NCBI GenBank assembly: GCA_002477275.1 | Contig: DLOU01000056.1 | Span: 1 to 11,351, forward strand | Reading direction: 5' to 3' | Source of the DNA: Caryophanales bacterium UBA7476 | Lineage (GTDB): Bacteria > Bacillota_I > Bacilli_A > RF39 > UBA660 | DNA: 11,351 bases | Shown: in pieces, positions 1-5,849 of the stretch | Layout of the letters: the number at the start of each line of letters is the position of its first letter | Numbering within the stretch: position 1 is the first letter of the stretch | Translations under genes and position numbers: made by a program | The notes under the pieces: model-generated | What the model saw: the letters and a program-made list of their open reading frames with translations, nothing else | Database searches by the model: none | What the model was told of the DNA's origin: nothing

Positions 1-15
1 TTTGTCAACAGTCTG

Positions 16-46
16 AGAAGTTCTTAAGAACTTCTTTTATTTTTTT
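16..46 (+). terminator. Intrinsic terminator of an upstream gene
   Basis: A perfect 20-base palindrome (arms AGAAGTTC and GAACTTCT around TTAA) at 16-35 is followed directly by a T-rich tract at 36-46. This is the form of a Rho-independent terminator read left to right. The gene it serves lies outside the window; bases 1-15 may be its 3' end, but that cannot be confirmed. Confidence 0.75.
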
Positions 47-95
47 GTAAAAAAGTGTAAATAATAAAAATGAGTGTTTTTTTTCTTCAAAAATT

Positions 96-133
96 ATCAT
101 ATGTATGATAAAATATAAATTAAGATAGGGTGA
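96..133 (+). promoter_or_regulatory. Possible promoter and ribosome binding site of the first surface-protein gene
   Basis: A TATGAT hexamer (104-109) is a plausible -10 element and forms the right arm of a small inverted repeat, ATCATA-TG-TATGAT (96-109). No good -35 is visible at the expected distance. AGGGTGAT at 126-133 matches the AGGTGAT-type ribosome binding site used elsewhere here and sits 5 bases before the GTG at 139, so it decides that start rather than the GTG at 130. Confidence 0.4.
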
Positions 134-138
134 TTTGT

Positions 139-1398
139 GTGAGAAAATTACTAAATAAAAGAAAAAAGAGAACTAAAGTATTTGTAATTATTGGTTTATT
201 TGTAATGCTATTTGTAGGAATAGGTTATTCTTATTTAAGAGAAACGCTAACTATAAACAGTAATACTGAAATTTCAAGTATGAAGTGGGACGTACACTTG
301 GAAAATGTAAAAGTAACTTCTGGAAGTATAACTCCTGTTAGTGAACCAACTATTGGTTCTGATAAATTATCTGTAACTACTTCTTTAGATTTTACTCAAC
401 CAGCACAATTTTTTGAATATACTGTTGATGTAAAAAATGATGGTAGTATTGATGCTATGATCGATTCATATGATAGTACTGTTCTTTCTGAAGCACAATC
501 TAAGTATTTAATTTATACTGCAACTTATTCTGATGGAGAAAGAGTTCAAAATAATCAAGTTTTAAAAGCTGGTGAAAAAGAAACTATTAGAGTTAGAATA
601 GAGGTAAAAGAAGATTTACAAAAGGCTGATTTACCAACCGATGGTGATGAAATAAAAATTACTTTTAAATTAAATTATGTTCAAGCAGATAGTGATGCAA
701 CTGATAGAAATGATGGCTCTATAACATATGTAACAAGACAAGTAGAGGGACAAATAACACCAGGAGATGTAATAAAAATAGGTGATACAGAAGAATTTTA
801 TGTTATAAGTAGCGATGCTAATAATACAGTATTACTTGCTAAATATAATCTACTTGTAGGAAATATAGTAGAAGACTGGGATGTAACAGGAACAATTTCA
901 ACAACAACAGAAGGATATGGATTACAAAGTAGTGAAGCAACAGGGAATGATGGAGAAGGAACATATAAAGGAACAATAGACTTCTCAGCAACAAATTATT
1001 GGGGAGACGATAGTAATAACTTAATAAGTCCATATAATGAAAATGGAGCAAGTTACTCAGGAAATCCATATCCATATGTATATGATAGTAATTCAAAAAT
1101 TTATCAATATATAAGTGGAGAAAATGGATATATAGCAAAACTAAAAGCAATGGGAGCACCTGACACAATAACAGGAAGATTACTTACATATGAAGAAGCA
1201 GATAGCATAAAGGAAGTAAAAGATAACGGAACATCAATAATATTTGATGGTAAACAATCATATTGGCTTGGGTCGGCTTTCGACAACTACAACGTGTGGA
1301 CTGTGAACTCGTCCTTCAGCATCAACGGCTATGATGACAATGGTGGCAGCTACGGCGTTCGTCCGGTTATAGAAATATCTAATAGTTATATAAAATAG
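139..1398 (+). CDS. SipW/TasA-like exported surface protein with a DGR-like variable C-terminus (paralog 1)
   Basis: Exported or membrane-anchored protein of 419 aa; exact function unknown. A Lys/Arg-rich N-terminus (residues 2-13) precedes a hydrophobic segment (about 14-31) ending GIGYSY, as in SipW-dependent signal peptides. A beta-rich domain follows, with W-D-V-H near 50-53 and a closing YVQAD, shared with the next two genes. The C-terminal domain has YPYVYD, GRLLTYEEA, YWLGSA (375-380) and GVRPVIEI (406-413). It resembles DUF6273-like or C-type-lectin-like terminal domains, which is a family guess. The GTG at 139 is preferred over 130 on ribosome-binding-site spacing. Base composition is mosaic: threonine is almost only ACT up to about base 717, only ACA from 718 to 1260, and 1264-1368 is GC-rich with NNC codons. 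No LPXTG sorting motif is seen. The domain reading is moderate; the open frame itself is secure. Confidence 0.8.
   Translation: MRKLLNKRKKRTKVFVIIGLFVMLFVGIGYSYLRETLTINSNTEISSMKWDVHLENVKVTSGSITPVSEPTIGSDKLSVTTSLDFTQPAQFFEYTVDVKNDGSIDAMIDSYDSTVLSEAQSKYLIYTATYSDGERVQNNQVLKAGEKETIRVRIEVKEDLQKADLPTDGDEIKITFKLNYVQADSDATDRNDGSITYVTRQVEGQITPGDVIKIGDTEEFYVISSDANNTVLLAKYNLLVGNIVEDWDVTGTISTTTEGYGLQSSEATGNDGEGTYKGTIDFSATNYWGDDSNNLISPYNENGASYSGNPYPYVYDSNSKIYQYISGENGYIAKLKAMGAPDTITGRLLTYEEADSIKEVKDNGTSIIFDGKQSYWLGSAFDNYNVWTVNSSFSINGYDDNGGSYGVRPVIEISNSYIK
1264..1368 (+). other. GC-rich NNC-codon cassette, candidate DGR variable region
   Basis: Across 1261-1370 I count about 57 G/C in 110 bases (52%), against 37 in 110 just upstream. 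Codons switch to TTC, GAC, AAC, TAC, AGC, ATC, GGC, whereas neighbouring genes use T- or A-ending codons. TTC, GAC, TAC, AGC, ATC and AAC are what an AAC template codon yields when its adenines are randomised, the signature of DGR mutagenesis. The cassette is about 105 bp, at the 3' end of the gene, and encodes the segment between YWLGSA and GVRPV, the usual size and place of a DGR variable region. No template repeat or reverse transcriptase is in the window, so this remains a hypothesis. Confidence 0.5.
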
Positions 1399-1427
1399 TT
1401 TAATAAAATAAGAAAGGTTATGATAAT

Positions 1428-2585
1428 ATGAAATTTAATAATGGAGTTAGAAAAAAACATATTAGAAGAAGAGCTATTAAAAATAGATTAATATTAGTAG
1501 TTGCTGTTTTCTTTGTTATGTTTGTTGGAATTGGTTATGCATATGTTAAAAGAACTTTAAATATTAATAATAATACTAAGATATCAAACCTTTCTTGGGA
1601 TGTTCATTTTGAAAATTTAAATGTTACTGAAGGTAGTATTGAGCCTTCTGATGGATCTGGTATTTCGCAAGATAAAATGAGTATTACTTCATCACTTGAT
1701 TTTAAAAATGAAGGTGAATTCTATGAATATACAGTTGATGTAGTAAATAATGGTACAATTAATGCTAAAACTGAAAGTGTTGAAGGTTTAACACTTACTG
1801 AAGAACAAGCTAAATATTTTGATTATACTGCTACTTATTCAGATGGGGTAGCAGTTGCTAATAATCAGTTTTTAAAGGGTAAAACTAAAGAAACTATTAA
1901 AGTTAGAATTGCAATGAAAGATGGACTTTCTATTACAGATTTACCTACTACTGCACTAGATATTAAATTTACTTTTAAACTAAATTATGTACAAGCAAAT
2001 GATGAAATTGTTCGCGTTAGAATTCCTCTAGTTGTCGAAAGACAAAATGAGGGAACGATTACAGTTGGAGATGTTGTTACTCTTTCTTCAAATACTTCTG
2101 AACAATTTTATGTTATAAGTAGTGACTCAGAAACTACTAAATTATTATCAAAAAAGTATTTAACTTCTGATAGTGTTCAAGGTGATGATTCTTCATTAAA
2201 TTATTTATCTGATACATCTTATTGGAAAGATAAAGTTGGTGCTGAACTTACTTATTCAGGTAGCTATACTGGAACACCTAATTATCCATATGTGTTTGAT
2301 AAGAATAGTTCAGTATATAATTTAGTAAAACGTTATAAAGATAAATTAGCTGATTATAGTATTGTTATAAATGATGTTAAATTACCTTCATATGAAGAAC
2401 TTCAAGGATTATCTTCTGATATACTTACAGGCTCTACTAATGGATATATTACTGGTTCAGTATTAGATGATGATAATTACTATATCGTTAATAATAGTGG
2501 AGTTGTTACTACTGCAGTTGTTAGCGAGAATAATACTTATGCAGTTAGACCTGTTGTAATCATTCCTACAACAGAATTAAGATAG
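1428..2585 (+). CDS. SipW/TasA-like exported surface protein (paralog 2)
   Basis: A 385-aa paralog of the preceding gene, 29 bases downstream and probably co-transcribed, with AAGGT before its ATG. Residues 1-20 are strongly basic, about 21-39 are hydrophobic and end GIGYAY, and the mature N-terminal domain shares the TL-x-IN, SWDVHFEN, EYTVDVVN, TATYSDG, TIKVRI and NYVQAN blocks with paralogs 1 and 3. The C-terminal domain starts with EQFYVISSD, carries NYPYVFD and PSYEEL, and ends YAVRPVVII. The YWLG motif is not conserved here (GYITGSVLDDDNYYIV instead). Codon use is uniformly AT-rich to the end, so it lacks the GC-rich cassette of paralog 1. Likely secreted or anchored through the uncleaved helix; function unknown. 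Confidence 0.78.
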   Translation: MKFNNGVRKKHIRRRAIKNRLILVVAVFFVMFVGIGYAYVKRTLNINNNTKISNLSWDVHFENLNVTEGSIEPSDGSGISQDKMSITSSLDFKNEGEFYEYTVDVVNNGTINAKTESVEGLTLTEEQAKYFDYTATYSDGVAVANNQFLKGKTKETIKVRIAMKDGLSITDLPTTALDIKFTFKLNYVQANDEIVRVRIPLVVERQNEGTITVGDVVTLSSNTSEQFYVISSDSETTKLLSKKYLTSDSVQGDDSSLNYLSDTSYWKDKVGAELTYSGSYTGTPNYPYVFDKNSSVYNLVKRYKDKLADYSIVINDVKLPSYEELQGLSSDILTGSTNGYITGSVLDDDNYYIVNNSGVVTTAVVSENNTYAVRPVVIIPTTELR

Positions 2586-2596
2586 ATTTAATGTTT

Positions 2597-2621
2597 AAAA
2601 TGCCACTTTTGGCATTTTTTT
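2597..2621 (+). terminator. Intrinsic terminator after paralog 2
   Basis: AAAATGCCA, a CTTT loop and TGGCATTTT form a 9-bp stem followed by a run of T, 11 bases after the stop codon. It closes the two-gene unit 139-2585 and separates it from paralog 3. Confidence 0.88.
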
Positions 2622-2669
2622 GTTTTTGTAAATAATGTGTAAAAACATGAAATTACTATTTATATTTTA

Positions 2670-2710
2670 TTGTTTTGTTTTTGTTTTTTGCTATACTTTT
2701 AATAGGTGAT
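2670..2710 (+). promoter_or_regulatory. Promoter and ribosome binding site of paralog 3
   Basis: An extended -10, TGC-TATACT (2689-2697), has a weak -35, TTGTTT (2670-2675), 16 bases upstream. The expected transcription start falls at about 2704, at the first base of the ribosome binding site AGGTGAT (2704-2710). The leader would therefore be only about 10 bases before the ATG at 2714. Confidence 0.6.
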
Positions 2711-2713
2711 AAT

Positions 2714-4027
2714 ATGAGAAAAAGAAGTAAGGGAAGTTTATATATTTTATTATTTTTAATTGTTTTAGGGATAAGCGTTGGATATGCAGTTTTAACATCA
2801 AACTTAAAGATTAATGGTAATAGTAAGGTTAGTAGTGCTAACTGGGATATACATTGGGAAAATGTACAAATAAATGAAAATAGTGTTCCAACTAGTGATG
2901 AAAATAAAGCTAGAATTACAGATGTAGCTAGAACAGAAGTAGAGTATTCTGTTGTGTTAAGTGAACCTGGTGATTTCTATGAGTTTACAGTAGATGCAAA
3001 AAATGATGGAACAATAGATGCTATGATTGATGATGATGGAATAGTTAATGGTATTTATACTGATAGTACTTATGAGACAAAATTAACTACAATACCAAAA
3101 ACATTAAATTATACAGTAACATATGCGGATGGAAATAAAATAGAAGAAAATCATTTACTTGAGAAAAGTAAAAAAGAGACATATAAAGTAAGAGTTGAAT
3201 ATAATGAAGACATTAATCCAAGTGATTTAAATGAAAATGATCAAACATTCTATTTTAAATTTAGTGTAAGATATGTTCAAGCTGATAATAGTAAGATAAA
3301 TAGAAAGATAGCTCCTTTTACTTTAAAAAGTGGTGTTGATGGTGAAACATTAGGAGATGAATTATGCTTAGAAACTGAATGTTTTTATGTTGTAAGTGAT
3401 AATAGTTCTGAAAAGGTTTTACTTTCAAAATATAATTTGAATGTTGGTGTTAACAAAGATACTAGTAAAACAATCGGAATACAGGATCCATCAACGGTAG
3501 GTAAAGTTGGTGTTGAAGCTCATTCAGATGCTTTTGCAATAGTTACTAATACTGAAAGTGGTGTTGATGGATATTGGGTTGGTGATAATTATTCTTTACT
3601 AGATAAGTATAATACTTATGGAGAATCAGTTAGTTTTGTAACTACTAATCTTATTCATTATGAAAAAGATTCTGATGGTACACAGGTTTATCCATATGTG
3701 TATGATGAAAACTCTAATTTGTATTCATATGTTGAAGATTATGTTATTAGATTAAAAAGTTTGGGTGCAAAAAAGATTTCTGGAAGACTACTTAAGACAG
3801 AAGAAGCAATTGGTATTCTTGGATGTGGAGATTATAATAAATCACATGGTTCTACTTGTCCAACAACTGGTTCTACAGGTTTTGTTTCAAGCACTAGTTA
3901 TTGGTTAGGTAATGCAACTAATCCTAGTGCGCTTAGTATGGTTCATTTCTCCGGATATTTTGGTATGTGTACTTTAAATGATACTAACTCATTTGGAATT
4001 AGACCTGTTATTGTTATTAAAAAATAA
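2714..4027 (+). CDS. SipW/TasA-like exported surface protein (paralog 3)
   Basis: A 437-aa paralog of the two upstream genes with its own promoter and terminator. The ATG at 2714 is chosen because AGGTGAT lies 3 bases upstream; an in-frame ATG at 2675 would overlap the -10 element. Basic residues 2-6 precede a hydrophobic segment (about 9-25) ending VGYAV, then LKINGN, NWDIHWEN, FTVDAKNDGTIDAMI, TVTYADG, YKVRVEY and RYVQAD. The C-terminal domain contains CFYVVSD, YPYVYDENS, SGRLLKTEEA, SYWLGNA and FGIRPVIVI, the fullest match to paralog 1. Unlike its neighbours it carries several cysteines (a C-x4-C pair before FYVVSD, then a GCGDY...TCP stretch and GMCT), so disulfides are possible outside the cell. 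Codons are AT-rich throughout, including the terminal segment. Function unknown. Confidence 0.78.
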   Translation: MRKRSKGSLYILLFLIVLGISVGYAVLTSNLKINGNSKVSSANWDIHWENVQINENSVPTSDENKARITDVARTEVEYSVVLSEPGDFYEFTVDAKNDGTIDAMIDDDGIVNGIYTDSTYETKLTTIPKTLNYTVTYADGNKIEENHLLEKSKKETYKVRVEYNEDINPSDLNENDQTFYFKFSVRYVQADNSKINRKIAPFTLKSGVDGETLGDELCLETECFYVVSDNSSEKVLLSKYNLNVGVNKDTSKTIGIQDPSTVGKVGVEAHSDAFAIVTNTESGVDGYWVGDNYSLLDKYNTYGESVSFVTTNLIHYEKDSDGTQVYPYVYDENSNLYSYVEDYVIRLKSLGAKKISGRLLKTEEAIGILGCGDYNKSHGSTCPTTGSTGFVSSTSYWLGNATNPSALSMVHFSGYFGMCTLNDTNSFGIRPVIVIKK

Positions 4028-4038
4028 ATTAGTTTTAC

Positions 4039-4069
4039 AAAAATTTGTCAAGTGTGGCAAATTTTTTTT
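4039..4069 (+). terminator. Intrinsic terminator after paralog 3
   Basis: AAAAATTTG and CAAATTTTT pair over 9 bases, extended by a T-G and a C-G pair around the loop AAGTGT, and run into a T tract ending at 4069. It separates the surface-protein genes from the division cluster. Confidence 0.8.
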
Positions 4070-4076
4070 GTTTTTC

Positions 4077-4111
4077 TTTACAAAATATCTAGTTTGTGGT
4101 AATTTTATAGT
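4077..4111 (+). promoter_or_regulatory. Probable mraZ operon promoter
   Basis: TTTACA (4077-4082) resembles a -35 and TATAGT (4106-4111) a -10, but the 23-base gap is too long for them to work together. TAATTT (4100-4105) has the right 17-base spacing but a poor match. A promoter must lie between the terminator ending at 4069 and mraZ; which hexamers are used is uncertain. Confidence 0.4.
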
Positions 4112-4116
4112 AAGCA

Positions 4117-4142
4117 GTGGCAACTGGTGGGGAAAAGTGGTG
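4117..4142 (+). promoter_or_regulatory. MraZ-box direct repeats (autoregulatory operator)
   Basis: GTGG occurs at 4117, 4127 and 4137, exactly 10 bases apart, so the three copies share one helix face. The third merges with the ribosome binding site (GTGGTGAAT). MraZ is known to bind short G-rich direct repeats with about one-turn spacing upstream of its own gene (TGGGN units with 5-base spacers in Escherichia coli). Position just below the putative -10 suggests repression of the operon. A further GTGG at 4096 is 21 bases upstream of the first repeat and may be a weak extra site. Confidence 0.72.
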
Positions 4143-4149
4143 AATCTGT

Positions 4150-4587
4150 ATGCTAATGGGAGAGTATCATCATAACATTGATGAGAAGGGTAGATTAACT
4201 ATTCCTTCTAAGTTCAGAGATGATTTAAAAGATAAGTTTGTAATTACTCGTGGACTTGAAAATTGTCTTTTCGCGTACTCAGTAGATGATTTTCAAAAAA
4301 TAGTGGCTGAACTACAAAAAATCCCATTTACAAAAAAAGATGCACGTGGATTCATGCGTTTTTTCCTATCAGGAGCGACTGAGGTAGAATTCGATAAGCA
4401 AGGTCGCATTAATATAAGTTCCCCACTTATTTCATTTGCCGGTCTAAAAAAAGAATGCGTTATTATTGGAACTGGAGATAGACTAGAAATATGGTCTAAA
4501 GAAGGATGGGACGAGTTTTTTGATTCTACTAAAGACAACATGTCTGACATAGCTGAAGGACTATTTGATACTAATATAAATATTTAA
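4150..4587 (+). CDS. mraZ: Transcriptional regulator MraZ
   Basis: DNA-binding regulator of the dcw cluster, 145 aa, the usual length of the family. It starts with the typical MLMGEYHHNID and carries two AbrB/MraZ-type half-domains, each with the conserved D-x2-GR turn: D11-R15 (DEKGR) and D82-R86 (DKQGR). The FxxSGA block and the C-terminal LEIWSKEGWDEF are also family hallmarks. MraZ assembles into a ring and binds repeats ahead of its own gene; three suitable repeats lie at 4117-4142. The ATG at 4150 is supported by GTGGTGA just upstream. rsmH follows after 11 bases, so the two are co-transcribed. Identification is firm. Confidence 0.97.
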   Translation: MLMGEYHHNIDEKGRLTIPSKFRDDLKDKFVITRGLENCLFAYSVDDFQKIVAELQKIPFTKKDARGFMRFFLSGATEVEFDKQGRINISSPLISFAGLKKECVIIGTGDRLEIWSKEGWDEFFDSTKDNMSDIAEGLFDTNINI

Positions 4588-4598
4588 CAGGTGATTTT

Positions 4599-5522
4599 AT
4601 GCATATAAGTGTTTTGAGAGATGAATTAATTGAAGGTTTAAACCTAAAAGAAGATAGTATTATAGTTGATTGTACATTAGGCTATGCAGGAGATAGTAGC
4701 ACTATTTTGAAGAAGATTAAAAAGGGGTTTTTATTCGCCTTCGATCAAGATAGTGAAGCAATTAAATTTAGTACTGGTGTTCTTTCAAATATCGGTACTA
4801 ACTTCACTATCATCAAGAGTAACTTTGTACATTTAGAAGAAGAACTAAAAAAACGTGATGTTGAATTGGTTGATGGAGTTATTTTTGATCTTGGTGTTAG
4901 TAGTCCTCAACTTGATGAAAAAGAAAGAGGATTTAGTTATCACGAAGATGCACGCCTTGATATGAGAATGGATAGAGAAAGTAAATTAGATGCTCATTAT
5001 GTAGTAAATAATTACTCGTTAAATGAACTAAATCGTATTTTTAGGGATTATGGTGAAAGTAAATTTTCATATCAGATAGCTAAGAAAATAGTAAAGTGTC
5101 GTGAAGAAAAAGAAATTGATACAACTCTTGAATTAGTTGAAATAATTAAAAGTAGTGTTCCTGAAAAAGAAAAAAGAAAGAAACATCCTGCTAAACAAAT
5201 ATTTCAAGCTATAAGAATAGAAGTGAACCATGAATTAGATGTAATAAAACCTGCACTAGAACAAGCAGTTAGAATGCTTAAAATTGGTGGAAGAATTGAA
5301 GTAATAACATTTCATTCATTGGAAGATAAAATTGTTAAGAAATATTTTAAAGAGCTTTGTGATGTTAAAGAAGAAGTCAAAGGACTTCCTAATATAGATT
5401 CTAAGTATTTACCTGATTTTAAATTAGTGGTTAATAAGGCTATTGTTCCTAGTGAAGAAGAACTAGAAAATAACAATAGAGCAAGAAGCGCTAAACTTAG
5501 AATAATAGAAAGAGTAAAATAG
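4599..5522 (+). CDS. rsmH: 16S rRNA (cytosine-1402 N4)-methyltransferase RsmH
   Basis: SAM-dependent methyltransferase (MraW) that modifies C1402 in the decoding centre of 16S rRNA; 307 aa, normal length. Visible motifs are the SAM-binding VDCTLGYAGD (23-32), the acidic FDQD (48-51), FDLGVSSPQLD with RGFSY (97-114), R-x-D-M-R-M-D (119-125), FQAIRIEVN (202-210) and ITFHSLEDK (236-244). The usual G-H in the SAM loop reads G-D here (D32), a small departure; everything else is standard. The ribosome binding site AGGTGAT lies just ahead of the ATG. It is translated between mraZ and ftsL in a tight operon. Cytoplasmic. Confidence 0.96.
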   Translation: MHISVLRDELIEGLNLKEDSIIVDCTLGYAGDSSTILKKIKKGFLFAFDQDSEAIKFSTGVLSNIGTNFTIIKSNFVHLEEELKKRDVELVDGVIFDLGVSSPQLDEKERGFSYHEDARLDMRMDRESKLDAHYVVNNYSLNELNRIFRDYGESKFSYQIAKKIVKCREEKEIDTTLELVEIIKSSVPEKEKRKKHPAKQIFQAIRIEVNHELDVIKPALEQAVRMLKIGGRIEVITFHSLEDKIVKKYFKELCDVKEEVKGLPNIDSKYLPDFKLVVNKAIVPSEEELENNNRARSAKLRIIERVK

Positions 5523-5534
5523 GAGAGAAAGAAT

Positions 5535-5831
5535 ATGAAAAAGAAAAAATATAAGAAAGTAGTAAAAATATCTAAGTTTGAAAGATTTATATATACACTT
5601 GCAATAGCTTTAGTTATGATTACACCTATTTCTATTGTTTTTTCTAAAGCTACGCTTTCTAAACTTAATTTTGAAGTAGAAGAATTAAAAGGAGAGATTG
5701 CTGTACAAGAAAAAGAGAATGATAGTCTTGCTATGGCGATTGACGAACTTGCAAGTCTTACAACCATACAAGAGGTTGCACAAGATGAAGGATTAAGCTA
5801 TAATAATAATAACATTAAGGTCGTAAGATAA
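5535..5831 (+). CDS. ftsL: Cell division protein FtsL
   Basis: Small bitopic septum protein of 98 aa. Residues 1-17 are basic and cytoplasmic, about 18-37 form one membrane helix, and 40-72 are an amphipathic, Leu/Glu/Lys-rich stretch typical of the FtsL/DivIC extracytoplasmic coiled coil, followed by TTIQEVAQDEGL, which resembles the conserved end of the family. Sequence conservation in FtsL is low, so the call rests on size, topology and position between rsmH and the class B PBP, where ftsL is found in many bacteria. FtsL works with DivIC and FtsQ/DivIB to activate septal peptidoglycan synthesis. GGAGA precedes the ATG. Confidence 0.88.
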   Translation: MKKKKYKKVVKISKFERFIYTLAIALVMITPISIVFSKATLSKLNFEVEELKGEIAVQEKENDSLAMAIDELASLTTIQEVAQDEGLSYNNNNIKVVR

Positions 5832-5849
5832 CTAAAGGACGTGAGTTAA

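Noticed and set aside
839..1286. Open reading frames on the minus strand inside paralog 1
   Set aside because: They are antisense to a well-supported gene, have low-complexity Leu/His/Tyr-rich translations and no ribosome binding site.
1399..1427. Search for a cruciform or hairpin just after the GC-rich cassette, as found after some DGR targets
   Set aside because: The gap holds only AT-rich sequence and a ribosome binding site; no stem of note was found. This neither supports nor excludes the DGR idea, since not all DGRs have it.
3978..4175. A 65-codon plus-strand frame overlapping the end of paralog 3 and the start of mraZ
   Set aside because: It runs through a terminator and the MraZ operator and overlaps two convincing genes; the translation is low complexity.
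4293..5767. Minus-strand open frames across mraZ, rsmH and ftsL
   Set aside because: They are shadows of conserved genes, with hydrophobic or Ser-rich translations that match no family.
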